Below, one piece after another: positions 33,184 through 44,357 of a stretch of 64,000 nucleotides of DNA. Under the pieces are notes generated by a model. That model saw nothing but the letters and a program-made list of their open reading frames with translations. It was not told the origin of the DNA and made no database searches. Origin of the DNA: Isoetes taiwanensis. Taxonomy: Eukaryota > Streptophyta > Lycopodiopsida > Isoetales > Isoetaceae. Numbering within the stretch: the stretch's first letter is position 1; the number at the start of each line of letters is the position of its first letter. The position numbers were made by a program, and so were the translations under genes. The stretch is from NCBI GenBank assembly GCA_021234155.1, contig JAJEKV010000004.1:26333831-26397830 (forward strand), written 5' to 3'.

Positions 33184-33917
33184 ACTCCTTGGACCTCGTG
33201 ATCTTTAACACCAAAGACCACAAACTCGCATGATAAGAAACGAAGCGAGATTTGAAACCGGTGCCAATCGCCAAGAGAAAATTTCTCGAGATTGGTAGCA
33301 TGCTTTTACCCGATTCTTTAGCTCCTTTCGAAACAAATTGGGTTTGGAAACCGGTGAACACCAACCTAAAGCAATGTCGAAAGTATGGAGAGAAAATTGA
33401 CCAAAATGTTGAAGTTAGCAAGCAAGAATAACCAGGAAAAATAGAAGGGTGAATAAAACCCGATCAAGACAAATCGGAATGCTTTGCTTCTCCGTCCCCC
33501 CATGAAGCATGGCCACCGAAAAAACCGTAAATGAAAACCTAATGCTCATACATAGTGCTTGTTTTGAGGCCGCACAGATCATGTTAACCCACCGCCCCTT
33601 GCCCGAAACTATTGAGGAGAAGAATGAATAGAGATTGCCTGATTAATGCTACTGGCTGCCATTGCAAAAATGATGGTAGGCACGGGAGTATCCCGACCAT
33701 CGCCCAAAACGGCCCCTGGCTGCAAAATATGGCCGTAAAGGACGAAAATAAATAATGATCCCAAGCTTCAAGCTCTAGCATTCGAAGAAGTTGAAGCCTA
33801 AGAAGTAAACGTGCCTTCTCTGTTTGTAAACCGCCGTAATCCGGTGAACCTATTCTTTTCGCATCCTCTGTTTCGTGCCTGAAAAAATAGCACACAGATT
33901 AAGATACGGCAAAGGAA

Positions 33918-34175
33918 AAGGGCCCAAACCCTTCCGCCATGATCATTGCTGTGCGTCTCTGCTTGGCCGCCATGCTGCGTTAACCCTCGGGCACCGCCCA
34001 CACCCAAGAGAGAGAAACTTGACGCCGGAAAAAGTTCCAGAAACAACAAAAATATCTTGGAAGAAGAAGTTTGGCCGGCAAAAGCGTTACATGGCCGGAA
34101 AAAGCGTTACATCCGGCGCCGGAAAGGGCACACCGGAAAGAAGAAAGAGAAAGGGCAAAAACATTTTAAGTAAGT
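33918..34175. repeat. Repeat A, copy 2
   Basis: Direct repeat of 28900-29180 about 5.0 kb away. This copy contains an extra duplication of the GGCCGGAAAAAGCGTTACAT unit at 34080-34115. Confidence 0.75.
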
Positions 34176-34244
34176 AGATTAGCGTTGTAGGTCTATGTGT
34201 TATAAAGTGTGGGGTTTTGGAAGCCATTAGGTTCAATTGTATTT

Positions 34245-36215
34245 AAGCTTCTCCCATTCACAAAATCTTATAATTGTCTCATGTGTAGACTTAGCAAGAA
34301 TTCCACGGTCTTTCAAAAGCATGCAAACATCATATGCTGAAACAGGACCCATGACTCCTGGACTGAGCTCAATTCCATTCAGCAAGCCCCGGCCGCTTAC
34401 TTCTTTTATAAAGGACTCACGACCAGATCTTATACTATTTAGATGCTCCCGAAACTCATCTCCCACGTGGGTTGTCCTGCAAGTATGTACTTTCAGGATT
34501 AGATAAGGCTTGCCCCACACCATGTACTCCCTAATATGAGGCAAATTCAAATGGCGCATGATACAAACGGTCTTTCCTGTCTGCAAAACTGTCAAACACG
34601 GTTAATCAAAACAACTTTAAAACCCGGGAACATGATCTTCTGGCACAAATTCACCACCCAACCGGGCTCAGATTTGCGAACACTGCAAAGGATCTTTGTG
34701 GCTCTTCCCAAAACTGAGAATTCTGTTGTTCAACTGAACAACTTCTCTGGGATCAACTGTGGATCATAAAGACTTGGTTACAACCCTGTGATGTCGTTGC
34801 CGCAATAATTTGTGACCCCCTGTCACCTTTTCGGCCATTACTCCCTCATACGGATGAACTAGGATATGTCCATCCCAATTCGGAAACTAGACTCCGAGCC
34901 GGTTCCAACGAGGTAAAGGTCGCTGCAATCCGACCTCTGGTTGCCGAGAGATATGTCCAACTGAAGTTTACATTATATTTATAGATCTCTCTGCGACTTT
35001 AGCCTTTTTTAGCAGGCATGGCCTTTTTATATTAAAATAGCTTCTTCCTTTTAACTCCGCGACACATCTAGATTTCAAAATGATGACTAACACCTTTGCC
35101 TCTGTGTTCATCTCTGCAAATCCTCTGAGCCACTCCCCCGAGCTTGTGCCGTAACAATTCCTTCCCGTCTCAAGACTGATCGTCCCTCGATCATCTGCCT
35201 TGCGGGTCTTAACAGTGCAATAAAATATGATTTCCGGATTAAATCAGCAATAAATCCGAGAGTCTAATTAGTAACGAACTGTAAAGATTTAAGTGACCTT
35301 CACAGCCATTTTTCATGAAAGAAGGCTTTTCTTTAATCAATAAAAATGATCCAATATTGAAAAAGTAGCAATATGAATCAGAGCAACCTGCGAAGAAAAG
35401 GCGCAGAGAAAATCGAACTCAATATTACCTCTGGGCAAGTTCCTCTTCTTTGGCCACATTGAGAGCAGCAATACTTACAGCACTAGCCAAAGGGTTCCCT
35501 CCAAAAGTGCTGCAAGAAAATTTGCTCACATAATAAGCTAAATTATTCCCATGCATTCAAAAAAACATAAACATATTCATGTTACATATCACCCTTGGTT
35601 GTGGTGTAGTCCCTCACTTATGTTATGAAGTAATGTATACATAACCATGTTTCTTCTATAAGAAGAACTACTAGAGAGACTGGGAACAGTACACTTTGTG
35701 CACCATCTTTTGCCCCCACACTCAATGAGTAGAATTGCAACAACTGCCATGTTCTCCAGCTCGAATACATAGCATAACATCTTTGTCAGCAAGCACTGCA
35801 CTAACAGGTAACACCCTCCCCCTAGGGCTTTACCCAATATCTGAATGTTCCACATGAGCCAAGCATTGAGCAATAAAATTGGCAGAAAAAATGCAGAACA
35901 TCAGACATTAGTAACTTACCACAACGTCTGGCGGCACCTCCTCCCAATCACATGCCAAAAGCTTCCCAGTTCGTCCTATATTAGTTTATATTTCATCAGC
36001 AATCATAAGGACATTATAAAGTGAACATAACCTACGAGCCTCTTTTAGATACTCCTCAGAGGGTACAATGACCTGCAAGTCAAATAATCAGCCGCAAGAA
36101 GCGTGATTCACCAAAAGCTTTGTTTAATAAACATAATCGCATGCACATACTCCAGCTTCTCCTTGGATAGGCTCAAAAAGAAAAGCAGCTATATGATCAC
36201 CAGGTTCTGCAAACC
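34245..36215 (-). pseudogene. OAT: Ornithine aminotransferase, partial and broken
   Basis: Five minus-strand exons of an ornithine delta-aminotransferase (PLP enzyme converting ornithine to glutamate semialdehyde) can be read. About 36140-36195 gives GDHIAAFLFEPIQGEAG. 35920-36073 gives VIVPSEEYLKEARRLC, LMIADEI (with the PLP-ring Asp), a stop, then GRTGKLLACDWEE. 35745-35850 gives ILGKALGGG with the Schiff-base Lys, then frameshifts. 35430-35512 gives STFGGNPLASAV after a TTCTTGCAG acceptor. 34245-34479 gives GDEFREHLNSIR, KEVSGRGLLNGIEL, PVSAYDVCMLLKDRG and THETIIRF before a donor-like GTGAAT. The first exons and the last exon are missing. Introns remain, so it is not a retrocopy. The in-frame stop replaces the expected Gln. 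Confidence 0.88.
34775..35156 (-). repeat. Gypsy-type LTR fragment in an OAT intron
   Basis: On the minus strand, a purine run GAGACGGGAAGGAAT (35157-35171) is followed by TGTTACGG, as at the start of a gypsy 3' LTR. A TATAAATATAATG box lies near 34968. The sequence ends GGTTGTAACCA near 34775. Length would be 382 bp. The gypsy coding part is not present, so this is a decayed LTR plus a few flanking bases, sitting between two OAT exons. Confidence 0.5.
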
Positions 36216-36653
36216 CTCAGACTAAACGGGAAAAATGCATCAAAATGCAATCACCTTTCGTGTTGATCTATGCTTCTAGGGTTAAAAGAGTAACGCTGTC
36301 TTCTTAAAAAGCCCTGGATATGGCACTAGCAGAGAGCAAATCCGGCTATGCTGCTACCCTGAAAAGAGCCAGAGATATATACCTGCACTTCCGCTGCCAT
36401 GGATCAACCGCAAGAAAAGAAAGGAGCTCATTCATGTCATTGTCATCGCCGGAGGATATTTGCATAGCTACCCAAAGAAGACCCAAACAATCCCTACCGT
36501 CAGACACATCCCAAGCAAATCTTCGCCGTCTAAGTGTCACTGGGCGTCACAAAAAACCCAAGCAATCGCAACCGCTCATATAGAATATTCTATGGCATAT
36601 TATACTCAGAACAAATCGAGGCCTTCTATACATCACTCCACCCTCCAACAACA

Positions 36654-37279
36654 GGGTTGCCCCCTACGGGCAACCCAAAAAAAATGCACGCACCAAGGGT
36701 CCGAAAGAAGTGAGGTTAACCTTACGTTTTGTCCTACAAAATTTGCCAATGTCTAGATGTTGTTGACATGAGTAGGACATGTTGTCCTTAAAAAAAGGAT
36801 CTAATTGGACTTTGTCCTACTAGTTTTTGAAGAGGAGGCTTTAGGGGTGGCCACATGCAATCTTTGCTGCCTCCACCTCCATATCTCAATTTGATACGAG
36901 AGTGGATACTAGAGAGGTGAAGAGCGGCAGAATAAAGGGGGAAGAGCGTCAGAAGAAAGGGGGACCAGCAGATTGAACTAGTTTTTGTGGATGCTGCCCT
37001 TGCCGGAGTGGAAGATAAAAAACTGGCCTTCGACTTCAAGAAGAGGCCTCCACCTCCATTTTTGCATCAAAATATGCCGTTGAAGGCAAAAAGATGATCA
37101 TGTGGCCACCCTTTTAAGTGGAGAAGGATTTTTTTTTTTTTTTTTTTCATGTAACTTATCTTAGATATACATAGGAATTCACCTTTTAAATATTAACCAA
37201 ATAAAAAAAGTTAAATTACCTTCGCTTTTAAATAAAATAAATAAAATCAACTTTTGGGTTGCCCCTAAGAGGCAAACCC
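36654..37279. mobile_element. MITE-like element with palindromic inverted ends
   Basis: The left end GGGTTGCCCCCTACGGGCAA and the right end (reverse complement GGGTTTGCCTCTTAGGGGCA) match over about 28 bp, and each end is itself a short hairpin. The interior has no transposase. No convincing target duplication was found, so the superfamily is open. Confidence 0.6.
37125..37147. repeat. Poly(T) run
   Basis: A run of more than 20 T inside the MITE-like element; possibly the A-tail of an antisense insertion. Confidence 0.7.
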
Positions 37280-37349
37280 TTGTTTATGTGGGTTTATGGC
37301 ATATCCAAGTATATGCCGGTATGTGATATAAAAATATTGAAAATAATAT

Positions 37350-37730
37350 ATGAAATCAATTAAGACGCATCTTTCTCGAGATGCGCAAGTGAAAGCAGCC
37401 ATCCTGCGCCAAGATAGGCAGTTGAAAGGACCTGCCATGTATGTTGACCGAGACCTGACCCCGGCCCAACAAGAAGACCACAGGCACGAGTTGGCCAAAG
37501 TTAAAAGCATTCGCAGACAGGGAGGAGCTGCAGGACTTATTCGGGGCAAAATGCAAATTTTCAGGCCGCCAAATGCTGCTGCGAATCCTGCGGACCCTCC
37601 AAAGACCCACGACCATCCCAACGCTTCCGCTGCTATAGTCGCCACCGCTCCGGTTGCCTCATCTTACATTTGCTCGCGCACATCTCGGTACGCTTCCACT
37701 TCGCCATCCCCCTTCGCTGGCCGCCACTGA
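37350..37730 (+). pseudogene. LINE family a ORF1 C-terminal remnant
   Basis: The frame contains LKGPAMYVDRDLTPAQQE, the strand-turn-helix characteristic of the C-terminal domain of L1-type ORF1 proteins (here ...DxDLTP), followed by a basic helix (HRHELAKVKSIRRQ). The coiled coil and RRM parts are missing 5' of the truncation. ORF1 protein binds the LINE RNA and forms the RNP. Confidence 0.65.
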
Positions 37731-37834
37731 ATCTCCACTGCGGCCTCGCCAACAAATAGGAATTGTGCCTCCGCATGGTCTCCGGAATTGCCGGGGCTTC
37801 CCATGGCGAAGGGAGATAGTTTCAACTTCGATTC

Positions 37835-40800
37835 TTGCGCAGACATGGATCTCATCTTCCTCATGGAAACATGGGAACATGTGGGACCACAGGATACCCA
37901 ACTTTCCAGGATACGGCTACCCAATCTTCAATGATTGCACGCGAAAAGGGGGGGGCATGGGGGTTGCCTCGCTACTACCGAATCGGCCTTGGCGATCAAT
38001 CTCCTTGTTCAAAACGGACAAGCACAACCGGGTACTGTGGGTGCATGTGCAAAAGCTACGATGTGAGACCTCTCTTTGTGGCAGCCTGCTACTTTCCACA
38101 TGCAGAAAGCAACTTCTATCACACCCATTCGGATGTGGATAGGCTGGACCCCTATGTCGATCTATATGATGACATACAACAGCATAAGCAGTTGGGCAGT
38201 GTCATACTTCTTGGAGACTTCAATGCACGCACTGGGCTAGAACAACCCATGAGATTTGATCCCTTGACTGATAATGTATTGCAGCTGCGTCCTGCAGATG
38301 GAGCTTGGCCACGGACATCAGATGACAATCAGGTCACGCGTTATGGTAGACAGTTGCTTTTGCTCTGTGGTATCTTTGACCTGGTAATCTGCAATGGACT
38401 GGCACAATGGCCGTCCACCCGCAAGAGCACTTGTAGACAGGAAAACCAGGGGGGAGGATCTAGTGTGGTGGACTATGTGCTGGTGCTTGAGCAGGATATG
38501 CATGTCGTCAAGCACTTCCAGGTGGGAACAGCTAACAGGGATGAAGAGATCGACTCAGACCACTTAACACTTTACTTGAAGTTGGCTTGGCAGGTTGTGC
38601 GAACCCCCTGTGCAATAACTCCTCACATGCCTCAGCTACGATTAGATTATGAACATGCAAGGGCTTATGCCCAGATGCTTATAGATGACCTGGCAGAAAT
38701 TTTGCAATATCCTACACTAGAGCAACAAACAGGCCGGCTGACTGATGTGCTTAGGACTGCGGCGGAGAGGTGGTTTGGGATAAGCCGCCCGCGACGGACC
38801 TTCAGGAATACAACCTTCCCACGTAATCAATGGTTTGATGCAGAGTGCAAGGAACACAAACGCTGGCTCTGCCAGGTCACAGATCCTGCTTTACGCCCAC
38901 AGCTAAGGAAGCCAGGTACATTGCAGCGCATCAAAGGGAAATGTTTTACCTCCTGGAACGTCCCCAGGACCTTCTGGCAAAGGGTTCTTAGAAAGCCAGT
39001 ACAGCCCACAGGGAACACCACTCCCGAGCAGTGGAGGCAATACTTGCAACAGCTATACGACCCTCAGGGTGCACAGGCAACATTACCCTTGCAAGAAGGC
39101 CTAGTGCTGGAAATCACAGATTCAGACGTGGAACAAGGCTTACAGCATCTTTCCAATGGGAAAGCGCCAGACCTGGATGGTATGCAGGCAAAATTGCTTA
39201 AGTGGGCAGGGCCATCCATAGTACCAGTGCTGACTGCCTTGTTCAACAAGGCATTACAGGAAGGCTTCCCACTGCAGTGGACCAGTAGCAGAGTTGTTCC
39301 CATCTATAAGGCAGGTGACCCGCATTGCCTAGCCAATTACCGAACAATCATGATCAGTTCAGTGTTTGCAAAACTGCTTGCTGGGATTCTCGAGCAGCAG
39401 TTGACGAGTTGGGCAGAGGCAGTAGAGGTGCGGGCCCTCACCCTGGCAGGATTCAGACCCCGGCACTCAACCATTGACCACATCTTCATGCTGCAAACTA
39501 TGGTGAAGACAGCAGGAACCGCCGTCAGGATCTATATTGTTGCTTTATGGATTTTACGAAGGCGTTTGCCACTGTGCCTCGGGAAAAACTATGGGCAAGA
39601 TTGCGACAGCTGGGGGTTCCTGTAGATTTGCAGAATGTAGTGTACATGCTATATGAAAGATGCTCGGGTCAGTTGCAGCAGTCAAGCCAACCATTTGATA
39701 GTAGTATTGGGGTTCGTGAGGGATGCCCGCTCTCCCCAACATTGTTTGGGCTTTACATTGATCAAAAAGGAGAGCTGGGCTTTGTTTATAATGGGGGCGG
39801 CGAGCTCACCTTCTCGCACTAGATCATCGGCCGCTTAATATATCTTTGATGATGTGGACCTCCTAGCTTACACAACAGTAGACATGCAACAACATCTCAA
39901 TGCCCTGGACACATTTTGCCAAGCAACTGATATGCGCGTCAACCTGGCCAAGACTAAGGTGGTTCTCATATCATCCTCACGTCAGCCGTGGATCCCTTCC
40001 TTTAGTTACCGAGGGCAGAATGTGGAAGTGGCATCCACATACAAATATTTGGGAGTGGGGTTTCCTTCTACTATGCACTGGGACATATCCATACGGCTAC
40101 GAGTGACGGTAGGCTGGAAGGCACTTTATGCAATGCAAAACAATAGTCATAGAGCAGAGCTATATGATTGGGCCCATCAGTCACACCTGTTCAAGGTCTT
40201 AGTGGAGCCTGTCCTTTTATATGGGGTTGAAGTATGGGGCCCAGTAGTATCCCTCGCTACTTGGAATGACTTGGAGCAAAAGAGAAAACCTTTTTACGCG
40301 AGCACTAGAGGTGAACTGCGGAAGGCGATTCTTGCCTTTTCGAGGGCCCTTTTTGATCGCCACATTGTCTATTTTCAGAAGGTGGTCAATATGGACGATG
40401 CTTGTCTCCCTAATCTAGCTTATATCATGGCAATGGGGCCCCAGTGCCTCAAGGCCTGCTGGAGGGAAAAGAGAGCTCAATGGTTGGCTAGATGGAATGT
40501 CTGAGAACACGATGCATACATGTGCAAAAGAGGCGGTCGCCATAGCTTGAGGCAATATCTTGGCGCTTGCTTCCTCAAAGAAGCTTTGGGATGCCGGTGC
40601 CCTTGAACAGTCAAGACAAAGACACTACCGGTATACACATAAATCCCACATTGGAACAAGGCCCCCAATGCTACCTGCGTACCCATTTGCCCATGAAAAA
40701 GCGCAGACTCATTGCCTCCATTCGCACAGGGGCACACCATCTTCGAATTGAGACAGGCAGATGGATTGGTGAGCCATGCTAGGACAGGCTCTGTCAATGC

Positions 40801-41007
40801 TGCCAAATGGGAGCCATTGAGGATGAATTTCATATCCTTCAAAGTTGCCCAGCATATGATCAAATTCGGACGCGCTATGTTGAGTTGGTCAGGCCTAGCC
40901 AGCCGCTACATGTGACATTGAGCACGGCTTCCGTATGGGAGCTGGGATCATACCTTCAAGAGGTTATGGACATGCGAGATCAGCTATGTCCTCAGGCACA
41001 CACTTGA
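37835..41007 (+). pseudogene. LINE family a ORF2 (endonuclease and reverse transcriptase)
   Basis: A first frameshifted part shows LMETW (APE endonuclease start, about 37850-37870). A 596-residue frame then has FVAACYFPHAES, GDFNARTG, VDYVLVLE and SDHLTLY, the APE catalytic motifs. The reverse transcriptase follows: LQHLSNGKAPDLDGM, FNKALQEGFP, SRVVPIYKAGD, NYRTIMISSVFAKLL and AGFRPRHSTIDHI. A shift near 39545 leads to MDFTKAFATVPREKLW and GVREGCPLSPTLFGLYID. The catalytic YxDD region is damaged (about 39838-39860, stop before DDVDLLAY). Then NLAKTKVVL, YKYLGV and VLLYGVEVWGP, and finally AIEDEFHILQSCPAY, the C-terminal zinc-knuckle type motif. The stop is at 41005-41007. Confidence 0.9.
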
Positions 41008-41480
41008 CATATGTATATATACATTTATTTCATGATGATGTATACTTGTAAGTTTGATAGTATTCTTATTACTGCCACGGTTTTTCCCTCGAAAACCCTT
41101 TGGGCGGGGGTTTTTTAACCCAGACAGTAATAAGTTTGCTGCGCTCCTTCTGGGTCCCATAGGCCGATTGGTCTCAGTGGACGATACAAATCATTCTTTC
41201 TTTCTTTCTTTCTTTTTTGAATTGAAGAAGGCAATACTTGAATTGTCAATTATAATAATAAGAAAGTCATTTCTAGCTTGTGTGATCATGAATCTCTATA
41301 CATGTAGTAGAAGAGAGAGTTTTTTTGAAGTTTGTATGAAAACTGGATGATGATGGCTAGATCTTATGTCTTCCTCAATAGTTGCAGTTGGCCCCAACGG
41401 CTCCAGGATGCACGCCATGATGACCATGCCCTTTCCTAAAATGCAAAGCATACAAAAAGAGAGCATTTGTTTCAATTAAT

Positions 41481-41550
41481 TCTCTCTCTCCCTCCCTCCC
41501 TCCCTCCCTCCCTCCCTCCCTCCCCCTCCCCCTCCTCCCCCTCCCCCCCC
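41481..41550. repeat. (CCCT)n microsatellite
   Basis: Pure CCCT/CCCCT units over 70 bp. It lies beside Harbinger-type sequence with CTCTC-rich inverted motifs. Confidence 0.95.
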
Positions 41551-41927
41551 TGTAGGCCACCACATGCACTATCTTTTTTAATCTCTCGTCACATACGACG
41601 AGAGATGGTTCTTATACCGTATTTGTTGAGAGATGAACGAGAGACAAATGTCTGTCTCTCGTTTCCTAACGGGCCTGTTAGGCCCCCTTCGACCGGATTT
41701 TTGGGCCTGCTCCACCGGAATTTCCTTGTGCCTCTACCTTGGTGGCAAGGTGACGTCGAATTATCCCACATTTCACGTTTTGAGGTTCAAATTATCCATA
41801 TTTTTGTTTTTAAGTTTCAAGAATCCCATATTTTGAACGCAGGCCTTATTTTTTCTCATTCCCAATCTTAGAATCTAATATTTTTGGCCTCAGCTGTAAT
41901 ACTTTAAAGGATCCGGTAATCCTTGGC

Positions 41928-42443
41928 ATGATTGCTATGCTTCTGAGGGCCATTCTCCTTGAATTAGCGTTCCAAACCTATTGTCTTCATTTGATACAAG
42001 AAATCGAACAAGTAGACCCGATGGATTTCTTAGAACAGGATGGAGATATAGAAGACAACATAAACTATATGTGTGCATCTTCCACTTTGCTGCTGGCGGC
42101 TTCTTCGAGATTAAAGAGGCCTCCAAGGAGATTTTGGGTTTGTCCAAGGCAGATAACACAATGGGACAACATTGACAATCATGCTTGGAACTGTCTTCCC
42201 TCATTTGAGGATGATATGTGGCACCAGTTCTATCAGATGAAGAGGGGTGCATTCGAGACGCTAGTTGGGCTCATTGTCCCTTACCTAATTAGACCAGCAA
42301 TCAAGGTTAGACCCCCTATTGATCCCAGAAAAGCAGTGGCTATGGTTTTATATTTTTTAGCACACGATGAGAAGCCTTTATATGTAGGTCAAAGATTTTA
42401 TGTTGGTAAAGCTACTGTACAGAGATACACAAAGTTTTATTAA
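41928..42443 (+). pseudogene. PIF/Harbinger transposase, N-terminal part
   Basis: 171 residues match the N-terminal half of HARBI1-like transposases: RPPRRFWVCPRQITQWDNID, FEDDMWHQFYQMKRGAFETL, VGLIVPYLI, RPPIDPRKAVAMVLYFLA, then GQRFYVGKATVQRY (helix-turn-helix-like region). The DDE catalytic residues, which lie downstream in intact proteins, are absent because the frame stops at 42441-42443 at the junction with the Myb gene. The likely ATG is near 42020 (MDFLEQDGDIED). Confidence 0.82.
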
Positions 42444-42915
42444 AAGCCTCTTTTTCATCCCTGAACTTCGCCTCAAGTCTTCCAGTCCCTCTATTGAGGG
42501 TTGGAGTTTGATCATGATTTCTCTCCATTCACTATCAGAAAGATTGATGTTCCCATTGTTATGAACTTTGTACTTTTCCATTAAAGAAATCATTGTCCCA
42601 ATTGCATTATCAGACCAATCAACTGGTCGGTTTCTTTTCTTGTTTTGGATTGCATCAGTCTGATTATCATGAACAATCAATGCCAAATAATCTTGGGGGG
42701 GCATCAACTCACCAAGATTTATGGACGACGCCTTTCTCTTCTTCCTTGGATTGCAATCTTTTGCACCTTAAGGTTGAGAATTAATCTCCATTGCAACTGA
42801 GGCCGAAACGTGTCCAGTCATTTTCTTTAGGCTTCTTTGAAGGCAATTTTTCAGATCTAGGAGGCACAAATGGCTTGGTAGCTAATGGTAGGGCAGATTG
42901 AGTAGCTCTTGTCAT
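42410..42915 (-). pseudogene. PIF/Harbinger Myb/SANT-like protein
   Basis: The ATG at 42913-42915 opens MTRATQSALPLATKPFVPPR. A one-base shift follows near 42800, then VDWSDNAIGTMISLMEKYKV, NNGNINLSDSEWREIMIKLQ and EGLEDLRRSSGMKK. This is the trihelix-type Myb domain of the second PIF/Harbinger protein, which brings the transposase to the ends. The start peptide and domain match the copy at 48549-49391. The C-terminus is lost at the junction near 42415. Confidence 0.78.
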
Positions 42916-43190
42916 GGTTTGATGATTGATACTGTAGAAATTAGCATTGAATTAGATCTTGATCACATTTTATATCAGAAGATTTCAAGAATTATATCAG
43001 ACCAGATAATTCAAAACTTATTCTTATTGCCTTTGGAATCTGGTATGCAAGGGTGATCTTCTTGCCTGTATGCGGAATTGAGGTCGGAATTGTTAAAGAG
43101 AGTCCGGCAATCAAAGTAAGAAGTGGGGCATCAATTCTTGAACAGGGGTCGGAATTGGGGCCTCCATTTCCGGCGAGAGTTTTTGGGCGC

Positions 43191-44357
43191 CAAAAAAACT
43201 AAACCGGTCGTTATGGCCCTAACCATAAAACGTGCGAGAGGTCTAATGGGAATGCCCCTAACAATAGTTGGGGGCCAATTATCTCTCAAGGAGAGAGTCA
43301 AATATTTGTCTCTCCCCCTACCTCTCGCTATCTCCCATCCCTCCCCATCTCTCATTTTATCTCTCAGCCCGCATGTGGCCAACGCATCTCTCTCTTGGGT
43401 CGGCCACATGCTCCCAAATTTTTTATCTCTCATGCTATACGGCGAGAGACAATTTTTATACCATATAGCACGAGAGATAATGAGAGACAATAATCACTCT
43501 CGTTGCCTAACAAAGCCGGTTAAGGGGAAAAATAAAAAACGGCCGGATTTTTCCTAACTAAAGTTTTTCTGATATCCGTTATTTTTGGACCCCTGCTTAT
43601 AGTGGCCGCCTGCCCTGAGGTTGAATAAGCACTGCACTGAATTCGTTTTTTGGTTTCACGGTTAAGTGCCTATTTTTTTGTTGTCATATTCTTTGTTTGC
43701 ATGCAGCTCTAGAGTTTCAAAATTGAGGGATGGCCGTTTTGAAGTCTGCGGTTTCAGATTTGAAGCCCTATTTGCATATTTCGTTGGAAGATCAGCATAT
43801 TTTGTTGAAGAAGCCCTATTTCATTGGAAAAGCCATGTTTCCGGCTATTTCGAATTTGAGGTATGGCTATGGCAAAATAGAAGCTCGATGTAGAAGCCCT
43901 AGGCCGAATTTATAGAAGAAGAACAGGGAAAATCTGCAAAATAAAATCTGTAAAATCTGCAAAATAAAATCTGTAACAGGCCGAATCTGTAGAAGAAGAA
44001 CAGGAAAAATCTGCAAAACAGAGATGGGCAAAAGTATGCTAGTGGGTATCAAAAAACGCTGCCCCAAAGACTTAGATCAGAATGTAACCACTTGTTATTA
44101 GTTGGAGTTGTTCATATTTCTATTGGTTACTTAAACCATGTGCTAGTACCCCCTTAAACAAGCTGCCATATGGGGGCTATATGAGTGTTGCTGTGTCCTG
44201 CGCCTACTTTTGATACCCACCAAAGATATTTTGCCAGGCCCCATGAATAGATTCCGTAATCGTTATCTCGTTCTGTTATTGATTTCTAAGCATAAATACT
44301 TTTGTTAAGCATGAGATATTTTGTTATGGGGATGTTCTGTCTTGTGTTTCATGCAAA
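43191..44357 (+). repeat. Long inverted arm, left copy
   Basis: This segment matches 46819-47782 in inverse orientation with few differences over about 960 bp. The outer end is CAAAAAAACTAAACCGG and the inner end is GTGTTTCATGCAAA. It carries CTCTC/GAGAG hairpins (43270-43480) like those in the Harbinger-type DNA at 41.6 and 50.4 kb, and GGGAATGCCCCTAAC at 43249. The frames it contains are non-specific. It also holds about 210 bp (44028-44239) absent from the other arm. Confidence 0.9.
44028..44239. mobile_element. Small MITE-like insertion in the left arm
   Basis: It starts GGGCAAAAGTATGCTAGTGG and ends with a matching inverse (TTTTGATACCCACCAAAGAT, then ATTTTGCC), giving about 27-bp inverted ends. 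The right arm lacks this sequence but has a different short stretch there, so the empty site is not clean. Confidence 0.55.

Larger units (their letters stand above)
37350..41217 (+). mobile_element. LINE family a, 5'-truncated in ORF1
   Basis: It begins inside ORF1, then carries ORF2 (endonuclease, reverse transcriptase, C-terminal Cys region), a 3' UTR with a hairpin (ATTACTG...CAGTAAT, 41068-41131) and a (TTTC)n tail (41193-41217). Frameshifts in the endonuclease and reverse transcriptase show it is dead. A shorter copy of the same family lies at 18561-19013. Confidence 0.92.
41580..43100. mobile_element. PIF/Harbinger-type element, internally deleted
   Basis: A transposase N-terminus (plus) and a Myb-like gene (minus) converge and abut near 42420-42443, the two-gene arrangement of PIF/Harbinger. 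At 41581-41690 there are CTCTCG/CGAGAG inverted motifs and GGGCCTGTTAGGCCC, perhaps the left terminal region. The transposase catalytic half is gone, so a large internal deletion is inferred. The ends and the 3-bp target duplication were not established. Confidence 0.65.

Noticed and set aside
36320-36760. Upstream exons of ornithine aminotransferase
   Set aside because: None of the expected N-terminal enzyme motifs is found on the minus strand there.
43123-43557. Protein-coding gene repeated at 47416-47760
   Set aside because: The two frames are equal only because they lie in the inverted arms. The peptide is rich in CTCTC-derived Ser/Leu and has no domain.
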